Assembly: GCA_900239685.1 (NCBI GenBank)
Contig: OENT01000245.1
Span: 88,732 to 152,731, forward strand
Direction of reading: 5' to 3'
Origin: Rotaria macrura
Taxonomy: Eukaryota > Rotifera > Eurotatoria > Philodinida > Philodinidae
Length of the DNA stretch: 64,000 bases
Shown: positions 52,484 through 64,000 of the stretch, piece by piece
How the letters are laid out: each line of letters opens with the position of its first letter
Position numbering within the stretch: the first letter of the stretch is position 1
Program-made: the position numbers and the translations under genes
The notes under the pieces: generated by a model
Database searches by the model: none
Told to the model about the DNA's origin: nothing
What the model saw: the letters and a program-made list of their open reading frames with translations, nothing else

Positions 52484-54454
52484 TGAATCCATGGGGTTCC
52501 AACCGCTTACTGGAAAGTGTTCTTTTTCCATTTTCTTTTGTGCTAGAATGTTGGAAGGTCGTTATAAAACATCTTCTGTGAAAAAACCGTCCTATGCTTT
52601 AAGTCGAAAATTTCGAGTTACAGACCGTTTTTTCGGAACACGCCTATGTGAAGGAAGAGAATTTATAAGACTCTTCTCTGGTTCAACTTGTTCGTAACTT
52701 TTCATCCCAATCAAGTTAGATGTGGTCTCTGATCACAAAGCGCATGGGTACTTCAGAAAATCTGGCTATCGGATTTTTGAGACCGGAGGTGAACCCCAGG
52801 GGCATGAAAATTTCTTTTTCTTCTTCGCGAACTGAAATGCACATGGATTCTAAGAGTCAAGCCTTCTTATCGTAAATATCATAGTTCTAATTAGCAAAAC
52901 TATATCAGTTGAGTAGCGCTGGGGAAGTAATCTTATCAGCCATGATAGGTATTCGAACAACCATGTTGTCACTGGACCAGCGATAAGAGAAAAAACGTTT
53001 TCTCAAAGAACTTTTATAACTTAGAAGTTGAATTTATTTCAGAATATAACATCAAAAAAAAAGAAAAATCAATGCTGAAACATGTAAATTCAGGATTTTG
53101 GGTTATAATACGCAGGTTTTTAAATAATGCCCATCTTGTTCACCGTAAAGTCTATTTGTTCTGATGTAGATACTACGGTGTCACACACAGCTTTTTATGC
53201 TCTTCCGAATGGAACTATGTAAGAGATTGGCAAACTGCGAAAGAGCATGAAAAGCATAAATATGGATCAATTCGATTAAATTGTACCAAGCGACATATAC
53301 CACAAGATAGGCTTCGGATCATTCGATAGGATGATCAGAGATGTAGCTGTGGCATATGTCGCTTGGTACAATTTCATTGGATTGATCCATATTTATGCTT
53401 TTCATGCTCTTTCGCAGTTTGCCAATCTCTTACATAGTTCCATTCTGAAGAGCATAAAAAGCATAAATATGGATCAATTCGATGAAATTGTACCAAGCGA
53501 CATATACCACAGCTACATCTCTGATCATCCTCTCGAATGATACGAAGCCTATCTTGTGGAGTTCATTTGATTGTACTTGCAGTGCAGATATGACAGATTC
53601 CAATTTTTTCGGGTGGAAAACCGTTCGACTTAAAATCCTTTTGATCTATCTATGAAACGTTCAAATTATGGGCGAATGTGCGATCAGATTCTATAGAAGA
53701 GAACTAGTCTGAGCCATCCCTGCCTTTTACCATATGCAGAACTGGTTGAGCTCTATAAGATAGACGATATACCATTTGATTTGACCATTCGAGATGTAGC
53801 TGTGGTGTATGCCACATGGTTCAATTTCATCGAATTTATCCATACTTATGCTTTTCATGCTCTTTCGCAGATTTTCTTTCGTTTGATGTTATATTCTGAA
53901 ATAAATTCAACTTCTAAGTTATAAAAGTTCTTTGAGAAAACGTTTTTTCTCTTATCGCTGGTCCAGTGACAACATGGTTGTTCGAATACCTATCATGATT
54001 GATAAGATTACTTCCCTAGCGCTACTCAACTGATATAGTTTTGCTAATTAGAACTATGATATTTACGATAAGAAGGCTTGACTCTTAGAATCCATGTGCA
54101 TTTCAGTTCGCGAAGAAGAAAAAGAAATTTTCATGCCCCTGGGGTTCACCTCCGGTCTCAAAAATCCGATAGCCAGATTTTCTGAAGTACCCATGCGCTT
54201 TGTGATCAGAGACCACATCTAACTTGATTGGGATGAAAAGTTACGAACAAGTTGAACCAGAGAAGAGTCTTATAAATTCTCTTCCTTCACATAGGCGTGT
54301 TCCGAAAAAACGGTCTGTAACTCGAAATTTTCGACTTAAAGCATAGGACGGTTTTTTCACAGAAGATGTTTTATAACGACCTTCCAACATTCTAGCACAA
54401 AAGAAAATGGAAAAAGAACACTTTCCAGTAAGCGGTTGGAACCCCATGGATTCA
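52484..54454. repeat. Large foldback element with ~590-bp arms and a nested palindromic core
   Basis: The left arm 52484-53075 (starts TGAATCCATGGGGTTCC) recurs inverted at 53866-54454. Both arms carry the same open frame (52491-52697 plus; 54462-54241 minus) that begins MGFQPLTGKCSF. The 790-bp core has its own inverted repeats: 53190-53304 against 53350-53462, and an alternative pairing 53299-53403 against 53456-53560; a diverged further copy lies at about 53785-53868. Arms differ by only a few bases, so the element is fairly young. No transposase or clear target duplication is visible. The structure resembles Foldback-type transposons, which is inference. Confidence 0.88.
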
Positions 54455-57400
54455 GCCAACAATCACATTTGTATCTGGTTTTGTTATTCAATCCGATTCT
54501 TTTTGCTTATTTCTGAAGCCTTTGAATTAAGTCTTCGGGACATTTTTTCGCATCATCGTTTATTTGCATTTCCCGGAAATAGGAACTTACCATTTAATGG
54601 AACTAGGGGGTCCCTCAAACATTTCATGTGGACTGATAAGTATTCCGTATGAACGATGTTTTTTAATTTCTTTATATTTCAATACATCAGTCTTGTGATG
54701 CTTACAAGCTGTGCAGTCAACACTGATTTTTCAAAGTTAGATTCGCTTTAGTGATCGTTAATACGAATAGATTTACATACGTCTGGATGCAGGGTTTAAT
54801 TATGAAAAGTATTTTTTAGGTGTTAATAGAATTGGTAAAATATTTATGTTGTTTCCCACTCCTGTCAAAGAAAAAGGTTTAAAATATCTATTGGTGCTAT
54901 TCTTTGTTTTTATGGTAGTATTTTTTTATTCGAGAATTTTTTTCTCAAATATTTATGTTCAAATTTTGAAAAGTTCATCAAAAGACGGAAGATCTCTGTT
55001 GAATATTGTATAGCATGCATGTAAATTTTTGGCAAATCTTTAATTTTTACCATTCTTATAAGTATCTAGTAATGTTTTACAGATAATCTCAATTATTTTA
55101 TTAAGTATTTATTATTCTTTTGAATTTGAAGTTGACGTTGATACAAAAAAATTTTGCTGAATATGAAAGTGAAAATTTGACTAAATAATTGAATTGCTCA
55201 TTGAATGAGCTCCCTATGTTATTTCAACAACATTGTAAACAAGTTGAAAATCTTAAAATAAAAATTGCTCATTCATTCTGACGTACCTACGATTTCATGT
55301 AATGCATTCAGGCAATCTAATGCTGAATTCTTTTGTCGAAGATATTATTCTTCTATTGACTGTCGAACAATTTAGATCATCATATTCATCGAACTAACAT
55401 TTGTCCTAGTCGAACATATCGAATAAGTTTTATTCATTCATTAGGTCATTGTCAAAGTAATGCGGTTGTCCATAGCGTAGTTCTCATCAATCGACCACAA
55501 AACGTGTTGCCTCACGCTCTTTTACAATATCAAGAATCTATAACTTGTTTCCTAATTAATTATTATTAATTGATTATTGCAGTGAACTTCTTTCGTTTGA
55601 AATATTTCATGCAGAATATCATCGACAATATACATGCTCGTATTTTAATTATAATAACAACATGAATTGAATCATGAGTCGGAACAATGATCGAAAAGTT
55701 GTTTTGAATTTAGTTGAGTTAGATCAAGTCAATAGAACTCGTTTTATTCAATAGCATCAATCGGTACGTATACATCGCATAAAAACCATACCTATTACTT
55801 TTTAGTGACGTACTCATTTACAACTAATGCATTCAATAGTTGACTATGCTGAACAGAAGATCATTTCGCGAGAGAATAAACATCATCATATGAAAGTACA
55901 CTCGAATGATACTTCATATTGCATGCAATTGAATAAGATGCGGACGACCGTCTCCTTCAATCAAGTATAGTGCCAAGAGAAAAAATGATCAAGAAAACTA
56001 TCGATGTTACACTCAAATTATTATCATTTCCGATATTTAGATATAATCATGAAAAGTGATTTTATTTTCTTGTTCATCTTGATTACTCGTGATAGATCTA
56101 AAATAGTCTACTTAACTCATATCAAATCATATTCATATATGTAAAAAACACACATACTGATTAAGCTTTGAAAATTTAATTATAAAACTTGACGTTGAGA
56201 AATGAAACAACAAGTTTTTCATGTTAACCAAAAATATTCTTTTCTGTATTATTGAATCAAAATCAAAACCGAAAAATTAAACATGAACTGAATAATCCAG
56301 AATACATGTGTATTGATTTCATATATACGGTATACACATGCTATGATATGAAAAAAATATGAACAGAGATTGAATGTATCAACAATTGATATCATCTATA
56401 ATGAAGATTCTTCATATAATTATCAAAACTTTTCATTCGCAAGCTATTGGATGAATATCTTGTAAATTTACCACGCTTTTCTTCAGATAGAAGACAACAA
56501 AAAATTCTAATATAAATTAAAAAGGATATGTCATATTGAGAGTCTCGATGAATATCTAGGTTTCTTTTACGTCGAAGATCTTCACCACTGACTCAAAATT
56601 GAATAGTATGTTGACGGGGTCTACACATAGCATTATAGGTTATAAGATCGAATTAACATAGTACTTTTTTTAAGATCACATTTACTTTTACATAAGCCGT
56701 ACTCATTATAATATAATTTCTTTTTTTATTCAATTTAATCCTCCTATTAAAAATCAGAACCAAGTTCGTTATTATCACTGTGAAAATCAAAGATGATATT
56801 TTTTATACTAATGGATATAAGTATTCACTATCTTTTATGTTTTTGCATGAAATCGTTTTTATAGAAATCAACATTTCTATTGCCAATGGAGATTCTAATG
56901 TTTCTTTATACGACAATTAGATGGCAAAGAATAACTTCCGGCGTCTCGTATTAATGGAATAGTCGATAAAAACATATCAAAGAGGATAAGATAAAAGTTC
57001 TTTTCACTATTATATAATCTATTTTAACATATTTTGTTCAAAAATATGCGAGTATAAATTTCTCTAGTGATTAAAATAGTACGATTGAAACACGAGATTA
57101 TTGATTGATAACAATCATTGTTTAGTGAACGCGTGATCGATTGAATACTTTTGTAAACAATATCATAAGTAAAAGATATCGGATAAAGAATCCTTTTGTT
57201 TCAATAGCAATATATTTTCAAAGATACACACATACTTTTTTGAACATGAAACATTGCATGTCGATCTCGATTAATTCTAAATATCTTGTTATATTATGTT
57301 ATACTTTTTTTATTTCCCATACAGATTTTCTCCAATATCGTTGAATAGTAGAAGAGAGAATCAATAGAAATACGAAATAATTGGATTGAGTCTATTACCA

Positions 57401-60400
57401 GCAAATGAAGAGAATATTTTTGTAGCAGAATTGTCGATTATTTCATGGATTCATATCTTAAAGAGAAAAAAAATTACAAACGTTTCGAATGGCTGATCGT
57501 TGATTCAATCGTAGAAAAACTCAAGTTTTGTCGTGCAGACATTGTAGGTCATGTCATCTATTCGAATAATGTGTTCTCTTCTATTTTTCACGCAAGTTTT
57601 CTTTTGTTTAATTATTACATATTAATAGACATGAAGAATCAACACTACCTGTTAGGCCGAAATTTTTAAAATTCTTCTCTTTTTTTTTTCTTTACCTATC
57701 CACTTTACTCATCAAAACATAATCTGCATATACAAAATAAATTTATCAGCAACTTCAAACAAATTAACCATTTTTTTCATAGAAAGTCATACAGATGTAT
57801 TCATTTTTAAGTTCGACACAAAAGTTTATTGTTTCATTTAACTTCTCAATAGGTGCAAGCTTATCAAGCTCGAAAGAATAGTGTTGTTTTTGCTGTTGTT
57901 ATATGATTGACCAAAGTAAACTGGAGTACCGTTAAAAATATTACCGGGTTGTTTGTTATATATTAATAAATTGTTTATAGAATGACTATAATTCTATTAT
58001 TTCCATCATGGAAATAACATCAACGAAACGGTTGCTTTCAAATTTAATATTATACTAATGATAAATCTTTATTTACAACCATCAATCTTAATTCTTCACT
58101 AGAGAAATAAAAAAATTCTTTCAAGATAAGATGGAATTGAAGAAGAGTTCAAAGGATTGTAGGATTTCATTGTTAAATCATTCCCATTTATTCAACCAAG
58201 AAAAAACTTGCGAAAGTTCAGATCATCATACTAACAAATATTATAGTGATAAGATTCCTTGTAATACCCAACAGATTAAAGTCAATCAGTTATGAATTTA
58301 AAAAAAAACTATCATCGTAGAAAACTCTTAAATTTGTATCGTTGGCAAAGAATTTTTTATTATAATGCTCTGAAAAGCACAGTTTTCATGGAGTTGTCAA
58401 CGAGAGTTTATCCACTCCGCCCGCGCCTCCTTTCTCTAAGTTGGGAAGATTCGTATAACAATCAATGGAGATTTTTCATCTGTGATGATGTCTACGTTTT
58501 GTATTGTAGTGATCTCGATGTTGTCAAGTCAGTAAAACTCTGTGCTAACCAATAGTAAAAATTTCAAGACCGAACTACTGGTCATTGTTTTTTCAATCTT
58601 CATCGAAAATGTTCACTAATACATTGTTAAAATAAAGCTTTTCCGTGATAGATAATCATTTTTCATGGCAAATGTCAATTTTTCTGGACATGATCCGTTT
58701 TTATCTATAAATTAGATGCGAATTCATATCGATTTGGGATAGATTTAAATTAGTTGCGAATGAATACAATTATGCATATAGATATATAATTAGGATTGTA
58801 GTAGTTCATAGGTGCTTTTGATTAAGATATAGAATCTATTCTATTCATTCAAAGTTTTACGATATTTCAATCTTAGAATACAATTTTGGAAAACAATTAT
58901 TGATCAAAGGTGATCCCAACCAATTTTTACTGAAATGTGATCGTTGGAACAACAATTCATTGAACACTCTTTTTTTTAACACATTAGTCAACAGTCTTGT
59001 TTCTAACTGTTTTATTTTTGATGTTTGAATATTGTTTTTCCATATACATATATCAGACTACTTATCAAAAAATATGAATTGAAATATTGTGTAACACTTT
59101 CAAAACAAAATAAAGCTCGTGAATAAAGTCATATATCGATTTAATTTTGAAAAATATAATTAAAAAATGATGACTTTTTACTAGAACAAATATTCCGCTC
59201 ATTTCGACTATTAAATGAGCATAGTTCAATATTTTTCTGTGCTATGCTGTTGCTCCAAGATACTTGATTTCCTTAATATAAGCATCGTAATGTAAGAGAG
59301 CAACTCTTTCTGATTGTAGTCTAAATAAAAAAGAAATTCAAAATAGTCATGTAACACAAATATTTGATTATTTTTCTTTATTTAATTAACTAGTCTGCTT
59401 CAATTTACTTTTATCGTTTGAAAAGTAGCGTCAATATTCGGCTAAGTTCATTTCATCACATAGAAAACTATCTTTCAAAAGATTGGTTGGTTCTCCTGTA
59501 ACTAGATTAAATAGAAGACGAAAAAAACGATATAATTCCTTGGTGTCAATAATCTATTTATATTTATGGGTACATGTTGTGCATTTGGCAGGGCAGACTG
59601 AAAAGGGAACTTCTATTTTAGCCAGCACCCACATATTTCATGATATTCTACAGGTTTTTGTTGGAATGATGGGAAAATTATATAAATCTACTCATTCAGA
59701 ATAGTAACAATCTGATAGTCATAAAAAGAAGCATAAACAAAGGAAAGTATCTTAGTTTCCGTTGTTATTTGAAATTATTCCATAGGAAAATGTAATCGGA
59801 TTGAACAAGATGGTCTGAAGAATAATGAAGTCTCGAGTGTCTATAATAGACATGTCTGCATGTCTCCCGTGAGTACTCTTCAAACGAAAGCAGAGTACTC
59901 TTGATTCGTTGTACATCTCTGATTGAATTTAATACAACTTGTTGAACAAAGTGTTCTATGATGATTTCTTCACGGTTGAAAACTTTGAGATACATTTTAT
60001 ATCTACACCCGAGTATAGCATTCACTTGATGAATCAAATCACACTAAAAATATTGAATTTTTTAGTCATTTAGAAATCAGCATAACTCAAAAACAAAATG
60101 CATTCGATCATATATTTTCACGAAAAAATTTCACAACCGTCATAATGTATTTTTTATTTATTTATTAATTAAATTAACCATACATATCAAAATTTCACAT
60201 TTGACATCTACCCGTGTATATACAAAATTGCCTTTTGTTCTTATTCACTGACTTACTTGGTTTTTCTACTTCAATTAAATAAAATACAAAAAGAAAAATG
60301 AAAAAATTGAAGTACATGATACCAATCAACAAGCTAATTGAAGAGAACTAAGTGTGTACATGAGAATAAATATAAAATGAAAGAAAAAAAAACCAAACAA

Positions 60401-60514
60401 CGAATGCCCTTGTTGATAGATAATACTTCGACAGCAACAATCCGTTTAACTTGTTTAGAAATAAATGTCTATGATTATAGAATTTGTTCTCGATTATTTA
60501 AAAATAGTCTTAAT
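54455..60514. other. Gene-poor tract between the foldback and UBE2J1
   Basis: About 6 kb of AT-rich DNA. A GC-richer stretch at about 54540-54650, just outside the foldback arm, may be an older repeat. Plus-strand frames at 58292-58555 and 59483-59704 lack exon context. One minus-strand exon-like frame (59765-60051) is listed separately. The right end includes the UBE2J1 3' UTR. Confidence 0.45.
59765..60051 (-). CDS. Exon-like open frame, unidentified
   Basis: Minus-strand frame with gene-like codon use, starting right after an acceptor-like TATTTTTAG and open for about 95 codons to TAA at 59765-59767. The product contains ILGCRYKMYLKVFNREE and has no transmembrane helix or motif I recognise. 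It has no ATG near its start and no visible upstream exon, so it may be the last exon of an unfound gene, a fragment, or chance. It lies about 460 bp beyond the UBE2J1 stop on the same strand. Confidence 0.25.
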
Positions 60515-60769
60515 TCAAAAACCATCATGAAATGGATCACTTGACGACGGTGGAAATGAGCGACCTGCACCAAATGTTAAGAAAAGTCGCCGTAAAATTA
60601 GAAACGATAGGATCATACAGCAAAGGAAAATAAACATGCTTAATAAATTATTATTAGATTCATTTTGACGTGGTAATATTGTTATTATCGGTGGCGTTGG
60701 TCGTATTGTAGTATTTGGTATATTTGATGGAGTAGCATTGATTCTTGAATCTATCCCTGAGTCTAGTGA

Positions 60770-60800
<31 letters not shown>

Positions 60801-62550
60801 TCCAAATTGGTTTCTTCTAAGGAGGTTGCGGATGGTGATTCATGCTTGATTTCTGGTTTCTAAAAGTCAACGACGTAAAAGTAATCTTTCTACTACGTGT
60901 ACGATTTTTTGAACAAGTTCATTGGTTTACGTACTTTAACGAAATCAATTTGGTTGATTAATTCTTTAGCTTCTTTTTGGACATCAGCTGATTTTTCTGA
61001 TAAAGGTAACAACACTTCACTATTAGTAAGGCCACATGTTGGACATACGAATGATTGGGATCTATGAGAAAAGTAACGCTATAGAATACTGATACATAGA
61101 ATTGCAATAAAACGATTCTCGCCAATTTTCGATAGAGAACATTCATTTAATATAAATGAAAAGTATTTACGATTGTAAGGTAAATATCTTTTTAGAGTAG
61201 AAAATAACTATATTACGACTAAACAATATCAGCCAGCATGGCTATTTCATCAACTTCTTCCTGTTCTCTACTCACAAGTGTGTTCAAATTAAAACTTCAG
61301 AATCGATACGGTGTCCGTTACATTTGATGCATACGATTATTTTTTCTAAATGTTAGAACCTTTATGAAATAAGTAGACAAATCTCCTCACTTGTATTTTG
61401 TGTTATTTTCTGTTGATATTTAAAAAAAATGAAGATGTAAATGAGCTAATTTCACAGTTTGTGCTTATCTTTGATCCTTGCTCTATGTCTAATATTTTTC
61501 TGTTCATTTGAAAAGATAACTACTTAGGTCGAAAATAATAGTCTTATATACATTTGTACAAGGAACGACGAAGAGAATATCGGACGACATCTGATATATA
61601 AAATAAAATTTAAAACTATCTGCTTAGGAACTATTTGATTGCAAATGAACATGCAATATATTTATCTTCATCTCATTCGATCCTTCTCATGTATGTCGAC
61701 TTCTGTCTAGAAATATACAAGCTTTGTATGATAAGGATGCATCCTGTCGTCGTACGTTTCCTGTAAATTTGATCATGTTCTCATGAAATGTTCTGTAGAA
61801 CATGATACGAACATTTTATTATTACAGGAATAACGCATTGAAAATATTTCGACTAAAATGTTTTAGGAAAATATTTCTTGTATCTCTTACTTTTTAGCAA
61901 GAATTTTTCTTTCTTCTGGTGTATAATCAAGTGAACCTAAAGCACCTTCGCCGGGGGTTTCCATAAAACCAATCATTGCCAATAAAGCCGTTCTTACACC
62001 CCATGTTGGTGTCCATGTTTCAACATGATGGCCAGATATTGATAAGCAGATTTTTTCGTTTGTTCGGAATCGACCACTCTCCTAAATTATCCGGCAAAGG
62101 AAACGAAGAGTGTTCTTTAAATATACAAACGACAACGAAGGAATCTACCGTCAACAATATTATCGACGGTGGTTTCATTGGATATTCAACAGGAAACAGA
62201 ATTCGTCCATGATAAATGCCTTGTTCAAATTCGGTCGCTATGGGGCCACGAATCGTAAAATGCCATTCGAATAGATTATCCTATTTCAATACGAATAGAA
62301 TATTGCTTTTGTTTTATTTTCGAATTTCATTTAAATACAAACCTCTATCGGTTGACAATAATAAAGTTCTGTTGGCTCTTTCATTTCGATTGCTTCACGC
62401 ATTAGCCGTTTTACAGCTGAAACAAAAAAATAGTGTCTTTTTATTTTCGGAAAAGAATAAACATGATACAGTTTACATACAAGTACTTCGAGTATTATAC
62501 ATTGGTGGTGGTGCTTGTTCACTGGCGGAGGACAACGATGCTACGGCCAT
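60515..62550 (-). CDS. UBE2J1: UBE2J1-type ER tail-anchored ubiquitin-conjugating enzyme
   Basis: Six exons: 62550-62481, 62416-62343, 62280-62149, 62081-61891, 61061-60935 and 60859-60515 (312 aa; human 318). UBE2J1 (Ubc6 family) transfers ubiquitin to ERAD substrates at the ER membrane. The E2 fold is clear: VKRLMREAIEMKEPTELYYC, DNLFEWHFTIRGP, GIYHGRI, YPMKPPSI and the catalytic segment EKICLSISGHHVETW, with the active Cys at about residue 104, then GEGALGSLDYTPEERK. A CPTCG pair follows, then a Pro/Ser-rich linker with a Ser run encoded by a GAT-type microsatellite, and one hydrophobic helix (about 270-288) near the C-terminus as the tail anchor. The family's E2 residues are all present. 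The first ATG is used; a second in-frame ATG 16 codons later would give a start more like the human one. TTTGCAG ends five bases before the ATG. Confidence 0.95.
61062..61890 (-). other. UBE2J1 intron 4
   Basis: An 829-nt intron after the active-site exon. AT-rich, with no gene or repeat seen. Confidence 0.6.
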
Positions 62551-64000
62551 AATTACTGCAAATTTTTATATTATAAAAACAACAGAAGTAAATCTATAGA
62601 TAAAAATCATTTTCTTGTACTGTTCTATTCCTTTGTATTTTAACTTCAGTGAAAGAATGATTTTAATTTTTATGAAATTTGCTTTGCTACGATTGAAATC
62701 GAATCAGTTTTATATGAAGAAAATCGATTAAAAGCTGAAGAAAACAAATTGAATTTTGTTATTCTATACGGAATTATAAGCAGCTTTACAAAATAAGTAT
62801 ACCAAAAACTAAATATACACATTTAAAAACAAGACGAAGAAAGAGAAAAGCATTGCTATTCCTTTAAAAAGGACAGCTAATTAAATGCATGTGTCTTTCT
62901 TCAGTCATCAATATTCATAGCAAAGCGCATGATCAGAGAAAACAAGATATGCAAGTCGATTTCATTTTACTGATAGCTAGTAGTCGAAGATAGGATTAGA
63001 TATTTATGATTATATGAATACTAAAATAGATCTAAATATTGATATTAACCTAATGACAAGAAAAATGGAGCTTCTTTAAATCAATATCGACATGTACGAA
63101 ATTTCAAATCGAACAATTTTCAATAGAAAGACAATAACCGGACGAATCAATGAATGGAAAGAACTTTCTTCTACACGTCTCAATCGACGACACGATTCAA
63201 GCATGAGACATAAAATTTAAAATTCAGTAGTTGATGCAACTGCAACAACAGATTAATGTACGAAAATATCTGACGTGGTAACAGCTTGATCGTAGTCCAT
63301 GATTTACAGTATGCGTGAATATGAGCCAATTGTAACAAAATATCCATATATTGCTTATAATAGATGTCATACTATTATAAGTCTCGTTTTAGTACAACAC
63401 AGTTTTCTATGCTTATTTTCGCAGGCCATGATTGTTCTATGCTAATAGATTCAAGAAAGAATGAATTTCTACATTGAAATTCACGAACGACAACTATAGT
63501 AATTATAATCTATTGTAAAGGGCGAATCATTTAAGTCTTTTCTTATTCCTTTGCGTTCGTAAGGTTTGAATGAAATTCTTATTAAAAGAATAACTTCACC
63601 GTTTTCTCCAGGAATAGTTGTTCTGATTGCAATCATTTATTGTATACGAAATGATAAATTAACATCAATCTATTCAACATTAAATAACAATGACATCGAA
63701 AATAATAACGAGATCATACAGTTATTCAATCATCGTTAATAGAACAAGTAAATTGTTCATCCCTTAAGACTTATGACTCGTAATGAGTTTTCATAAACAG
63801 AATTCATCTCAATGAACATGAATTCCAATTCTAATTCGAACGTTTTCTTAAATACACATATAGAGATACAAAAATTCAGGTTGGACATCGATGACTGTTT
63901 TTTCTTCTATTATATTTTTTGATCTCATATATACACATCCTTTGATCTGATGATAGGAAGGTCATTTAAATTTTGAAAGTTAGTTTAACATATACTCTTC
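62551..64000. other. UBE2J1 upstream region
   Basis: About 1.45 kb upstream of UBE2J1, expected to hold its promoter. No gene, RNA gene or strong repeat is recognised. Confidence 0.5.

Noticed and set aside
52491..52697. 68-codon frame and its mirror copy at 54241-54462 as genes
   Set aside because: Both are arm sequence of the 52484-54454 foldback; open frame alone is not enough.
58292..58555. 87-codon plus frame near a small GC-rich patch
   Set aside because: No acceptor, donor or recognisable domain; likely chance.

Overview
The window is AT-rich animal DNA with many compact introns (mostly 49-80 nt, GT-AG, mixed with a few of 0.5-2.6 kb). Every recognisable protein is a metazoan orthologue. 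Intron size, codon style and acceptor-like signals directly in front of start codons fit a small invertebrate that uses spliced-leader trans-splicing. My best guess is a bdelloid rotifer, but this is inference, not proof. Genes were rebuilt by joining exons by hand: each splice join keeps frame, and the products were compared with remembered families. No database was searched.

Layout. 1-2599 (+): 3' seven exons of a KIAA1549/UPF0606-type single-pass membrane protein. 2600-4169: convergent intergenic DNA. 4170-11114 (-): three head-to-tail genes, a mitochondrial S18-type ribosomal protein (MRPS18A-like, 5' exon not found), NUDT22 and cyclin H (CCNH). NUDT22 and CCNH have no intergenic base: the TAG stop of NUDT22 touches the ATG of CCNH and doubles as a splice acceptor. 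11928-12199 (-): an unidentified small two-exon coding piece. 13056-18680 (-): a complete 18-exon Munc18/STXBP1 gene. 19168-24631 (+): an AKAP1-type KH-Tudor gene, head-to-head with STXBP1 across about 490 bp holding a perfect CRE. 34157-40364 (-): a complete 12-exon SK-type calcium-activated potassium channel (KCNN). 60515-62550 (-): a complete 6-exon UBE2J1 (ER tail-anchored E2).

Between the genes lie two long gene-poor tracts (about 27-34 kb and 40.4-60.5 kb). The most striking extra structure is a set of inverted-repeat (foldback) elements found by reading both strands: a decayed one in AKAP1 intron 1 (21369-21991), one with about 626-bp near-identical arms (25229-26969), an 865-bp full palindrome flanked by TA (30212-31076), and a large foldback with about 590-bp arms around a second, nested set of palindromes (52484-54454).

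The genes do not form one pathway. STXBP1, AKAP1 and KCNN would fit secretory or excitable-cell signalling, CCNH serves CDK7/TFIIH, UBE2J1 serves ERAD, and MRPS18A serves mitochondrial translation. The notable organisation is the apparent MRPS18A-NUDT22-CCNH polycistron.
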